Of a stretch of DNA of 64,000 bases, positions 1 to 7,311 are shown piece after piece. Both the position numbers and the translations under genes were made by a program. Each line of letters begins with the position of its first letter. Positions within the stretch are counted from its first letter, which is position 1. Origin of the DNA: Yanghanlia sp047501535 (GTDB taxonomy: Bacteria > Pseudomonadota > Gammaproteobacteria > Burkholderiales > Burkholderiaceae_B); assembly GCF_047501535.1 (NCBI RefSeq), contig NZ_JAZDRJ010000005.1:150593-214592 (forward strand), given 5' to 3'. Below the pieces are notes generated by a model. It was not told the origin of the DNA. It searched no databases and worked only from the letters and a program-made list of their open reading frames with translations.

Positions 1-1
1 A

Positions 2-172
2 AAATATGTGTTCTCTGATGGCACAGGCGAAATCATTGCAGAGATTGACGACGATGACATGCCGAATGAACCAGTAAGCGAAACGACAACCGTCGAACTG
101 CGCGGTGAGGTGGACACCGGCCGCAACCGTGCGCCAGAAATAGAAGTCGATTCCGTCCGCATCGTCCGCTAA
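2..172 (+). CDS. YgiW/YdeI (BOF) family OB-fold protein, 3' end only
   Basis: Only the last 56 residues are in the window; the gene runs off the left edge. The visible part reads YVFSDGTGEIIAEID and later VELRGEVD, then ends in a short basic tail. This matches the C-terminal half of the bacterial OB-fold (BOF) family, for example E. coli YgiW, where YVFKDASG and VEIQGEVD occupy the same positions. These are small periplasmic proteins linked to stress tolerance (peroxide, cationic peptides) and are thought to bind a small ligand in a single OB-fold. The N-terminal signal peptide expected for the family cannot be seen here. The gene is followed by a strong inverted repeat shared with the convergent gene. 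Confidence 0.75.
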   Translation, partial: KYVFSDGTGEIIAEIDDDDMPNEPVSETTTVELRGEVDTGRNRAPEIEVDSVRIVR

Positions 173-200
173 AAGCGGTGTAACGCCGGCACTATTGAAA

Positions 201-246
201 AAGGCGGCTTCGCCCAGCGCTTGCAACGGCAGGGCGAAGCCGCCTT
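201..246. terminator. Hairpin between two convergent genes
   Basis: A perfect 15-bp stem (201-215 with 232-246, arms AAGGCGGCTTCGCCC / GGGCGAAGCCGCCTT) encloses a 16-nt loop. It lies 28 bp after the stop of the BOF gene and 16 bp after the stop of the opposing methyltransferase gene. A-rich and T-rich edges exist on both sides but no long U-run, so bidirectional termination is probable rather than proven. Confidence 0.7.
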
Positions 247-262
247 AAGATACGCTCAGCGT

Positions 263-1090
263 TTAGTTCGCTAACTTGGCAGCCCACGCGGCTTGCCCCT
301 CGGCTTGGCCTTGCATAGTCTGCCCGGATACTTTTCCGGTGTATGCCACATCTCCCACCTTGAAGCTGATATTAGCGCCATCCAGGCGCCCTTCGGTAAT
401 GGGTGTTGTGGTGCCACCTTGAGTGAGCGCCCCTTTAAAGAATTGATAAGTCTGAGTGAGCTGTAACTGCCCGTCAGGCATTGTCCAAGTGCCTTCTACC
501 TTGGCTGGCACCACCCACTTGTAGGCAATGCAATAGTTGGTACAACCCTCGGCCTCACCCGTTTCATCGGGTTCCCAATCCCCCATGGTGAAAGAGTTGG
601 ACACCACGCGAGTACCGGGCGCCATATCCAAGAGTGTGGGCTTGAGCCGCAGATTCAGGCCGGGCAGCAAAAACAACGTCACGACAGTTGCATCCGAAAA
701 ATCGGATTCAAAGATATCTGCCTGCTCAAATGTGGCGCGATCGGACACCCCTTCACGCAGGGCAGCACTTTTAGAAAGTGCCACCATATCAGGGTTGTAT
801 TCGATTCCCCTTGCTGTCGCGCCGCGCTTAGCAGCGGATATCACCGTACGACCGTCCCCAGAACCCAGATCCACCAGCGTGTCTTGCGGTGTAAGTTCGG
901 CCATGTCTAGCATGCGGTCCACCAACTGCTGAGGCGTGGGAACCCAGATGACATCTTTCCCGGACTGCCCGATCGTAGGCTCGAACTCGGGGGACGGGGC
1001 TTCGACCGAAGAGGTGTCCGCCCAGGCCGAACTTACCAGGGAAACCGCAAACACGGCTGCGGCGATGGGAAACTTGCGTGAAGTGATCAT
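263..1090 (-). CDS. Exported class I SAM-methyltransferase-like protein
   Basis: This 275-residue protein starts at the ATG at 1090, which has an AGGAGA ribosome-binding site; an upstream in-frame start lacks one. Residues 1-24 form a typical Sec signal peptide with an AWA-DT cleavage site. Residues 70-80 contain the methyltransferase motif I, TLVDLGSGDG, followed by GIEYNPDMV (motif II acidic region), so a Rossmann-fold SAM-binding domain covers about residues 45-190. The last 80 residues are rich in Thr, Gly and Gln and look like a small beta domain. Export is odd because SAM is cytosolic, so the protein may be a non-catalytic relative or may use its fold for another ligand. Substrate unknown. 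The gene is monocistronic. Confidence 0.7.
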   Translation of the reverse strand: MITSRKFPIAAAVFAVSLVSSAWADTSSVEAPSPEFEPTIGQSGKDVIWVPTPQQLVDRMLDMAELTPQDTLVDLGSGDGRTVISAAKRGATARGIEYNPDMVALSKSAALREGVSDRATFEQADIFESDFSDATVVTLFLLPGLNLRLKPTLLDMAPGTRVVSNSFTMGDWEPDETGEAEGCTNYCIAYKWVVPAKVEGTWTMPDGQLQLTQTYQFFKGALTQGGTTTPITEGRLDGANISFKVGDVAYTGKVSGQTMQGQAEGQAAWAAKLAN

Positions 1091-1170
1091 TAACTGTCTC
1101 TCCTGTGTGTGGGTGATTGCGATCTTGTAACCGCAGCGCCACGTCAGCGCTGACTCCACCCTGTTTTTCT

Positions 1171-2130
1171 TTATTTAAAACGACTTGCCGCTGGCACGCG
1201 AGGAGCGGGCCAAAAATCAGGCGGCAAACTGACTTCTGGGTCTTCATCCAGCGGCCCCGGACACTCCTCAGGTTGACACGTTTGCAGAGCTTGTTGCATT
1301 TTTCTGAGTGCCGCTTCGCCCGTTACACCTTCGGTGACTTGATTCCACCATACCCTATGCACGTGGCGCACCTGCACTGGGACTGTGGGCAAGCCAAGAT
1401 GTTGAGCCATAGCCAAGCGATGCAAGCCACGGTTGACTTTCAGAATGCTACCTTCACGGGAGATGGCCACCCCGATCGGGTCTTTGCCGCGATCTGGATC
1501 AAAACCATTAACGGCCATGTCGTCCAGAAAATCAATATACACCTGCAAATATGCCCGAATTTTTTCCGGCGTATCGAGCAGCACGCCCAATTGATGCGAG
1601 CCCCAGGGCTTGCCTTGCTCTATGCAAGCCAGCAATTGCTGAAACCTTTCCGTACGTTCTAGTTGATGACGGTTGGCATCCAACTCACGAATCAACTGGT
1701 AGCGCGTGCCGACGCGCAGATCCTCGCGCCGTTGGTCCCACGTTCCTTCCCAAATAAAAGCCAGCGACGAAGGCCGCTTCTCGACACGGCGTGGTGCATG
1801 AACTGCGATGCGAATCAACTTGCGCGGGTCAACATGCAAAGTTAACCCTTCGTCACCCAACACTTCTTCGACAATATGGCGCGGCAGGCCAAACGATTCC
1901 ACATGAGTGCTAACCGCTTTGTCACGCATCCAACGCCGCAACAGCACCCGCCCCAAAGGGCGCCCGACGTAGCGCTGCACGGATTGCTTGCTATGTGTGA
2001 CCAGATGCGCCATCAAAACCCGCCGACGGATGCCGGGGTCGGCCAGCGGGGCGAAGGCGGGATCCGCCCCCGGCCCCAACAGACCTTTGGATGAACAAGT
2101 GGTAGAGGTGTTTTTATCCTTGTGCCGCAT
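1171..2130 (-). CDS. Hypothetical protein with ParB/sulfiredoxin-like motif
   Basis: I do not recognise this 319-residue protein as a named family. Residues 219-262 read as an IGVAI...G...VNRGLHRLAMAQHLGL...PVQVRHVHRVWW segment. It resembles the GxHRLxxAxxLGxxxVPV motif of ParB-like/sulfiredoxin-fold proteins that occur in surface-glycan loci. The middle of the protein is rich in charged helices (TRYQLIRELDANRHQLERTERF). No signal peptide or membrane segment is visible, so it should be cytosolic. GGGAAA lies just before the ATG at 2130. It runs in the same direction as the Bug/CoA-transferase genes upstream but is separated from them by a strong terminator, so it is probably transcribed alone. 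Confidence 0.5.
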   Translation of the reverse strand: MRHKDKNTSTTCSSKGLLGPGADPAFAPLADPGIRRRVLMAHLVTHSKQSVQRYVGRPLGRVLLRRWMRDKAVSTHVESFGLPRHIVEEVLGDEGLTLHVDPRKLIRIAVHAPRRVEKRPSSLAFIWEGTWDQRREDLRVGTRYQLIRELDANRHQLERTERFQQLLACIEQGKPWGSHQLGVLLDTPEKIRAYLQVYIDFLDDMAVNGFDPDRGKDPIGVAISREGSILKVNRGLHRLAMAQHLGLPTVPVQVRHVHRVWWNQVTEGVTGEAALRKMQQALQTCQPEECPGPLDEDPEVSLPPDFWPAPRVPAASRFK

Positions 2131-2212
2131 AATTTCCCGTGTAGGGCATTTGATTTGTGCCCTATTATCTCATTCGAGAAACTGGCTTGCCGCCCCCCAC
2201 ACAGCACACGTG

Positions 2213-2246
2213 AAAAAACAGGCCGGCAGCCTCGCTGCCGGCCTGT
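2213..2246 (-). terminator. Rho-independent terminator of the Bug/CoA-transferase cluster
   Basis: On the minus strand a 13-bp GC-rich stem (ACAGGCCGGCAGC / GCTGCCGGCCTGT, 3-nt loop) is followed directly by a run of six T. It sits 17 bp after the stop of the Bug gene at 2264, so it ends the minus-strand cluster that begins near 5690. Confidence 0.9.
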
Positions 2247-2263
2247 AAAACTCACTTTCAAGT

Positions 2264-3256
2264 CTAGTCGATCTTAGCGCCTGACTGGTCAACCGCCACC
2301 TTCCACTTCTGAATTTCGCGGCTGATGTGCGCCTTGAACTCATGGGGAGGCGTACCCACCACTTCGTAGCCGAAGCCTCCGAGCTGCTCACGAATCTCCG
2401 GGTCTTGAGCTGCCGATGTGAATGCTTCGTAAAGCTTATTCACCACCGCATCGGGCGTACCGGCCGGCGCAATAATGCCGTACCAGCCGTCGATCTCAAA
2501 ACCCGGAAGACCTGATTCCGAGACCGTTGGAACATCCGGCAATATGGCGGAGCGCTTAGCGCCGGTTACTGCCAATGCCTTGAGCTTGCCAGCCGCGACC
2601 TGAGGCGCCGATGTCGAGATGCTGTCGAACATCAGCGACACCTCGCCCGCCAGCAAGGCCACGACAGCAGGACCACTCCCCTTGTAAGGGATGTGCATCA
2701 TCTCCACACCGGTTTCTTTCTTGAACAGTTCGGCAGCCAAATGACTGGTATTGCCATTCCCTGCGGAAGCAAAGGTCAACTCATCCGGGTGTTTTTTGGC
2801 GTAATCAATCAGCTCTTGAATATTATTTGCCGGTGTCTTGTGTGGTGCCGCCACCAGCAGCGGCAGGGTTGCCAGCATGGTGACCGGCGCAAAGTCTTTT
2901 TCGGTATCGTAAGTCAGCGAGCCATACATGCTGTCGTTGATGGCATGGGCAGCCAGCACCATCAACACCGTATATCCGTCGGGCTTGGAGCGCGCCAATT
3001 GCGCTGTGGCGATCGTGCCGCCGGCACCAGGCTTGTACTCAAGTACAACAGGCTGGCCAAGCTCCTCCTGCATTTTGGCCGCGACGGGGCGCGCCAGCAT
3101 GTCAGCACTGCCACCGGGTGGGTACGGAATCATCAAGGTGATGGGTTTATCAGGGAAGTTATCTGCCTGCGCATTCACGCTGACAGAAACCCCCATTAAC
3201 AACGTACCGAGGCCCAACATCAGCCTGGACGCAAATTTTGTTTTTTTTACTGCCAT
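2264..3256 (-). CDS. Bug/TctC-type tripartite tricarboxylate transporter substrate-binding protein
   Basis: A 330-residue periplasmic solute-binding protein. The ATG at 3256 has GGAG six bases upstream; a TTG at 3268 is in frame but poorer. The signal peptide ends near ALVNAQA-D (about residue 30). Family marks are PDKPITLMIPYPPGGSADMLAR, GAGGTIAT and KPDGYTVLM near the N-terminus and AVTGAKRSAILPDVPTVSESG further on. Bug proteins bind carboxylates or similar small acids and hand them to a TctAB permease or act as extracytoplasmic sensors. No tctA or tctB is nearby. It is the last gene of the cluster with the CoA-transferase subunits, so its ligand is probably the acid, or a precursor, that this transferase activates. 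The ligand cannot be read from sequence. Confidence 0.9.
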   Translation of the reverse strand: MAVKKTKFASRLMLGLGTLLMGVSVSVNAQADNFPDKPITLMIPYPPGGSADMLARPVAAKMQEELGQPVVLEYKPGAGGTIATAQLARSKPDGYTVLMVLAAHAINDSMYGSLTYDTEKDFAPVTMLATLPLLVAAPHKTPANNIQELIDYAKKHPDELTFASAGNGNTSHLAAELFKKETGVEMMHIPYKGSGPAVVALLAGEVSLMFDSISTSAPQVAAGKLKALAVTGAKRSAILPDVPTVSESGLPGFEIDGWYGIIAPAGTPDAVVNKLYEAFTSAAQDPEIREQLGGFGYEVVGTPPHEFKAHISREIQKWKVAVDQSGAKID

Positions 3257-3334
3257 CTTTGTCTCCAATATGGTGCCCGCCTAGCAGCGGGCATTTGTGA
3301 GTTGCAAATAATTAAATTGCCCAATTATGTGATT

Positions 3335-4048
3335 TCAAGCGCCATAAAAGGGCACGCCCTTATTGTTCAGCCTTATCACCTTGGGCGCTTCTGCGCGCAA
3401 CGGCGCACCTGTCCGCTTCTGCAACTCCTCTAGGCTCAGGTTTTCCACCAATGCGTAGACCTCGAAAGCATCGCCCACAGGTTTGAGCACGGCAAGATCG
3501 GTATACACCCAATCGACAACTTTCAGACCCGTGAGAGGATAGCTACATTGTTGCAACAGCTTAGCTTGGCCGTCTCGAGTATTGTGCTCCATCGTCACAA
3601 TCACCTGTTTGGCGCCCACCACGAGGTCCATGGCTCCGCCCACTGCTGGAATCGCATTCTCGGCATCGGTCATCCAATTGGCCAAGTCGCCATTCATCGC
3701 CACTTGGAAGCCACCCAGGATGGAATAGTCCAGATGACCGCCGCGCATCATGGCGAAGGAATTGGTGTGTTCAGTAATGGACGCGCCATCCAACAGCACA
3801 ATGGGCACACGGCTGGCGTCAATGATGTCAGGGTCGATTTGGTCTCCAGTAGCGGCCCCACCCATGCCAAGAATGCCATTCTCGCTATGGAGAATAATTT
3901 CTTTATCCTCCGGTAAGTAATCGCCGACTTTGGTGGGCATGCCAATCCCCAAATTGACATACGCGCCGTCAGGCAAGCTGCTCGCCACCAGCATGGCGAT
4001 CTGCTCCCGGCTCAACGCCTGGTGAGTATTCGTTTCAAGCGCGGACAT
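3335..4048 (-). CDS. 3-oxoacid/3-oxoadipate CoA-transferase subunit B
   Basis: A 237-residue beta subunit of a type I CoA-transferase. The ATG at 4048 lies inside the end of the subunit A gene, a 14-bp overlap typical of translational coupling. The catalytic glutamate is Glu56 in the HSENGILGMG motif; VNLGIGMPTKV precedes it and MEHNT follows in the C-terminal half. These enzymes move CoA between succinyl-CoA (or acetyl-CoA) and a 3-oxoacid such as acetoacetate or 3-oxoadipate, via a glutamyl-CoA thioester. PcaJ, ScoB and AtoA cannot be separated by eye, and no thiolase or ring-cleavage genes are present to decide. It works with subunit A in an A2B2 or (AB)n complex. Confidence 0.88.
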   Translation of the reverse strand: MSALETNTHQALSREQIAMLVASSLPDGAYVNLGIGMPTKVGDYLPEDKEIILHSENGILGMGGAATGDQIDPDIIDASRVPIVLLDGASITEHTNSFAMMRGGHLDYSILGGFQVAMNGDLANWMTDAENAIPAVGGAMDLVVGAKQVIVTMEHNTRDGQAKLLQQCSYPLTGLKVVDWVYTDLAVLKPVGDAFEVYALVENLSLEELQKRTGAPLRAEAPKVIRLNNKGVPFYGA

Positions 4049-4715
4049 GCTGGGCCTCCACAGGTACAACGGTCTGAACAAAAATTCCCGCAGTCATGAC
4101 ATGTTCGGGGGGAATGGTCCCCAGCTTAACCACTTCATCGACTTGGGCAATTGTGTGAGCGGCAGCCGTACACATCACAGGGTTGAAATTACGCGCCGCC
4201 CAGCGGTATGTAAGGTTGCCCCAACGGTCTCCCTGATGTGCGCGGATCAGTGCAAAGTCTCCATGCAAGGGCTGCTCCAGTACATAGCCTACCCCATCGA
4301 TCACACGTTGCTCCTTGCCTTCAGCCATCAAGGTGCCATAACCCGTCGGTGTGAAGAATGGCCCAAGGCCGGCTCCAGCGGCCCGTAACCGCTCTGCCAG
4401 GGTACCTTGCGGCATGCATTCCAGCTCAAGCTGACCCGAACGAAACGCTTCGGCGAATACTTCGGATTGAGGCGGGCGTGGATGCGAACACACAATTTTT
4501 CTAACCTGACCATTCTTGATCAGGCCGGCAATGCCGACATCGCGCGTGCCGGCATTGTTGCTAATGATGGTGAGATCGCGTGTTCCGAGCTCCCGCAGGG
4601 TGTCTAGCAGCTCAAAAGGGATGCCGGCATCGCCAAACCCGCCGACAATGACACTCGCCCCATCGGGAATAATGCTTAAGGCTTCTACCCGAGAAGCCTG
4701 AATCTTGTTAATCAT
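4035..4715 (-). CDS. 3-oxoacid/3-oxoadipate CoA-transferase subunit A
   Basis: A 226-residue alpha subunit. The CoA-transferase signature VIVGGFGDAGIPFELL is at residues 22-37, and the glycine-rich FFTPTGYGTLMAEGKE region and the RWAARNFNPVM stretch match PcaI/ScoA. The usual family length is about 220-235, so the gene is complete. It overlaps the subunit B start by 14 bp and is preceded by a Bug protein gene 15 bp away, so all are probably one transcript (Bug - A - B - Bug). The substrate is unresolved: 3-oxoadipate, acetoacetate and related acids are all possible. Cytosolic. Confidence 0.88.
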   Translation of the reverse strand: MINKIQASRVEALSIIPDGASVIVGGFGDAGIPFELLDTLRELGTRDLTIISNNAGTRDVGIAGLIKNGQVRKIVCSHPRPPQSEVFAEAFRSGQLELECMPQGTLAERLRAAGAGLGPFFTPTGYGTLMAEGKEQRVIDGVGYVLEQPLHGDFALIRAHQGDRWGNLTYRWAARNFNPVMCTAAAHTIAQVDEVVKLGTIPPEHVMTAGIFVQTVVPVEAQHVRA

Positions 4716-4730
4716 GCTCTTGCCTTTGTA

Positions 4731-5690
4731 CTAGTCCATCTTCAAATTGGCCGCTTCAACAATCTCGGCCCATTGATTCTGCTGATTCGTGATGAGCTCG
4801 GCAAATTCCGCCGGGGTATTGCCGCCCGGCTTACCACCCATGTTGGCAAATCTAGCTTTGATATCGTCGCTTTCCAGAGCTTTCTTGGCTGATTGATACA
4901 GTTTATCTACCACATCATCGGGCGTTCCCGCCGGAGCGAGCAGGCCGAACCAGGCAGTAACCACCATATTGTCCACCCCGGCCTCTTTCATCGTAGGCAC
5001 ATCGGGCAACTCAGCCACACGCTCTTCACTGGTTACAGCCAGCGCCTTGAACTTGCCTGCCTGTATGGAAGGCAAAGAGCTGGGCAGATTATCAATCATG
5101 AAAGTGAACTGGTTACCCAGCAGGGCAGTCACAGCGGGGCCCGCCCCCTTGTAAGCGATGTGTTCAGCCTCCAGACCTGTACGCTGCAGGAACATTTCTG
5201 CAGACATGTGGGGAGACTGCCCTTTACCAGAGGAACCGAAATTCTGCTTGTCCGGGTTGTTCTTAACGTACTCAACGAGTTCCTGGACCGAGTTAACAGG
5301 CGTCTGCTCGTTGACCACCAGCACATTGGGAACCGAGATCACCAGCGTAATGGGCTTGAAGTCTTCTTTTTTATAAGGAAGGGAATCATAAAGGCTGTAG
5401 TTGATGGCATTCGGGCCGATATTTCCCATCACCAGCGTGTAGCCATCGGGTTTGGCGCGCACCAGCGCCTGTGTCCCAATAATGCCCGCAGCACCCGCAC
5501 GGTTTTCAACCACAACGGTCTGCCCCAGGTCGTTGCCCATTTTCTCGCTGAGCATACGGGCCACAATATCAGTGGTCCCCCCTGCTGAAGCAGGCACGAT
5601 GATGGTGACAGGCCTTTCAGGCCAAGCTGCAAAAGCAGCATTGCCTGCGACCAGACCGAGCGACAGGAGTAGCGCCTTGGCTAGCTTCAT
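4731..5690 (-). CDS. Bug/TctC-type substrate-binding protein
   Basis: A 319-residue periplasmic binding protein, first gene of the minus-strand cluster. The ATG at 5690 is preceded by GAGGAA. The signal peptide ends at AAFA-AWP (residues 1-21). Conserved Bug segments include PERPVTIIVPASAGGTTDIVAR, NRAGAAGIIGTQ and KPDGYTLVMGNIG. It differs clearly from the second Bug protein of the cluster (2264-3256), so the pair is not a recent duplication and probably binds different ligands. No membrane components TctA/TctB are in the window. The upstream region carries an 18-bp palindrome (5901-5918) that may control it. Ligand unknown. Confidence 0.9.
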   Translation of the reverse strand: MKLAKALLLSLGLVAGNAAFAAWPERPVTIIVPASAGGTTDIVARMLSEKMGNDLGQTVVVENRAGAAGIIGTQALVRAKPDGYTLVMGNIGPNAINYSLYDSLPYKKEDFKPITLVISVPNVLVVNEQTPVNSVQELVEYVKNNPDKQNFGSSGKGQSPHMSAEMFLQRTGLEAEHIAYKGAGPAVTALLGNQFTFMIDNLPSSLPSIQAGKFKALAVTSEERVAELPDVPTMKEAGVDNMVVTAWFGLLAPAGTPDDVVDKLYQSAKKALESDDIKARFANMGGKPGGNTPAEFAELITNQQNQWAEIVEAANLKMD

Positions 5691-5900
5691 AATGTATTCC
5701 TCTCAATTCGATTCAAGACTCCGCCTTTCGCAACATGCCGAGAGTCGAAGTACCAGGGTAATAAAGCGCTCTTTCTCATCAAGACCGCATTCCGATTTCA
5801 TTATGTGCGTCTCCATGCTTGTGGGCCATTCCCTTTTTCTGAAGCCTCTCTTTCAGTCTGATGAATGAATAAGCCCTATATTTACGATATGGCTGTCCCG

Positions 5901-5918
5901 ATGAGACCCATGTCTCAT
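5901..5918. promoter_or_regulatory. 18-bp palindromic operator candidate in divergent region
   Basis: ATGAGAC-CCAT-GTCTCAT is a perfect 7-bp inverted repeat with a 4-bp spacer. It lies between the Bug gene (start 5690, minus) and the plus-strand gene at 5967. For the plus gene a TATGAT -10 box is at 5932-5937, so the palindrome would cover its -35 region. It has the form of a dimeric repressor or activator site; the protein that binds it is unknown. Confidence 0.5.
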
Positions 5919-5966
5919 ACCTGAGTGGTGCTATGATCTTTACGTACAATTTCTTCCCTGAGTCTC

Positions 5967-6665
5967 ATGGACGAACAAGTCATTGCAGCAATGGCGCGCT
6001 GGCCGGATGTGCCGGCTGTCTATGGTTGGCTGTCGCTTTCGGAAGCGGGGCTATGGCGCTTGCACCCTAAAGGCGATGCATTGCAGCACCCAGAAGCCCC
6101 CGGCGAAGAAATCACCAGCCCGCAGATCCTCGCCTTCATGAATCGCAACTATGCGTCCGACGCGCTTGGCCAATGGTATTTCCAGAACGGCCCGCAGCGC
6201 GTTTATGTACGGCTCGATGCGGCGCCATTCGTTGTGCACACTACGACTGACACCCGTTCCGGGCGTCTCAAACTGCGCACACACACGGGCCTGGATATCG
6301 GCGAGGTGCGGGCGCTGCATCTGGATGAAAACGGGCGGCTCTTTGCCGATACCGACCGGGGGGCTGCGCTGATCAAGGGGCGCGACCTGCCAGCCCTGCT
6401 TGACGCTCTGCAGCCCGCGGCAAGCGCCACAGCATCGCTGCCCGCCGACACCGACATTCACGATGCTCTGGCGCGCTGCCTGGAGACAGGGGAGCCGCTA
6501 CTGCTGCAATCACACAGTGTCCAGGGCTTTCCCGCCCAAGCGATTCCTTTGCTATCGGGCGCACAGAGCTCGCTGGAAGACGCGCTGCATTTTCGGCGTC
6601 ACCCCCAACCGCCGCCAGGTTCTGCAGGCCCCGTTCAGGGGCCCGACACACCGGTTTCCGGTTGA
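5967..6665 (+). CDS. Conserved hypothetical protein, DUF-type
   Basis: A 232-residue soluble protein with no signal peptide, membrane segment or motif I can assign. The N-terminus (MDEQVIAAMARWPDVPAVYGWLSL) and NRNYASDALGQWYFQNGPQRVYVRLDAAPFV look like a conserved family found in Burkholderiales; the function is not known to me. The last 30 residues are rich in Pro and Arg and look less constrained. The gene ends 50 bp before a Nudix hydrolase gene in the same direction, so the two may be co-transcribed. The start is the only ATG near the N-terminal conserved block; a TATGAT box lies about 30 bp upstream. Confidence 0.6.
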   Translation: MDEQVIAAMARWPDVPAVYGWLSLSEAGLWRLHPKGDALQHPEAPGEEITSPQILAFMNRNYASDALGQWYFQNGPQRVYVRLDAAPFVVHTTTDTRSGRLKLRTHTGLDIGEVRALHLDENGRLFADTDRGAALIKGRDLPALLDALQPAASATASLPADTDIHDALARCLETGEPLLLQSHSVQGFPAQAIPLLSGAQSSLEDALHFRRHPQPPPGSAGPVQGPDTPVSG

Positions 6666-6715
6666 CCCTGACCGCTTGTTTCCCCCGAACGCCAGGATTT
6701 CGTTAGAATTTCTCC

Positions 6716-7303
6716 ATGACTTCGCCAGCGCCGACCTTTTATTTCCCAGCCCCCCGGACACAAACCTACTGTTCCGTTTGCGGCACTGCCCTGACCCGGC
6801 GTGTTCCTCCCGAAGACAATCGCATGCGCGATGTCTGCGATCAATGCGGGGCGATTCACTACCAGAACCCTCGTAACGTTGTTGGCGTTGTTCCCATATA
6901 TGGCGATCGCGTGCTGCTTTGCCGCCGCGCTATCGAGCCTCGTTACGGCAAGTGGACTTTGCCGGCAGGCTTTATGGAGCTGGGTGAAACCACGGCGCAA
7001 GGCGCCATGCGGGAAACACAGGAAGAAGCCGGCGCCCAGATAGAACTAGGGAAGCTCTACACCATTATTGATGTCCCACAGGCAGAGCAAGTCCATTTCT
7101 TCTATTTAGCGAAAGTCACCAGCAGCGCGCTATACCCAGGGCCGGAAAGCCTGGAAGCCGCTTTCTTTCGCCTGGAAGACATCCCATGGAACGAATTGTC
7201 GTTTCGGACTGTCAGCTCTACCCTGCGGCATTATGTCGAAGACGCCCAGTCGGGAGTTTTCCCCATCCACCACTACGATCTCCCCGAGCCCGACTCGCAA
7301 TAG
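6716..7303 (+). CDS. NUDIX hydrolase with N-terminal zinc ribbon
   Basis: A 195-residue hydrolase. Cys19/Cys22 and Cys41/Cys44 form a zinc ribbon of the kind found in NudC-like and related ADP-ribose/NADH pyrophosphatases. The Nudix box spans residues 85-107: Gly85, Glu91, Arg99-Glu100 and Glu103-Glu104 are the metal-binding and catalytic residues (G-x5-E-x7-RE-x2-EE-x-G). This predicts Mg-dependent hydrolysis of a nucleoside diphosphate linked to another moiety. It is shorter than E. coli NudC (257 aa) and lacks an obvious SQPWPFP-type NADH motif, so the substrate is uncertain. Its 3' end is eight bases before the GTG start of aat, suggesting one operon with aat, bpt and pyrD. Confidence 0.85.
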   Translation: MTSPAPTFYFPAPRTQTYCSVCGTALTRRVPPEDNRMRDVCDQCGAIHYQNPRNVVGVVPIYGDRVLLCRRAIEPRYGKWTLPAGFMELGETTAQGAMRETQEEAGAQIELGKLYTIIDVPQAEQVHFFYLAKVTSSALYPGPESLEAAFFRLEDIPWNELSFRTVSSTLRHYVEDAQSGVFPIHHYDLPEPDSQ

Positions 7304-7311
7304 GCGTGGAA

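Noticed and set aside
5800..5850. Sigma-54 promoter for the Bug gene at 4731-5690
   Set aside because: TGGCCC-N5-CATGG on the minus strand lacks the GC of the -12 element at the proper distance.
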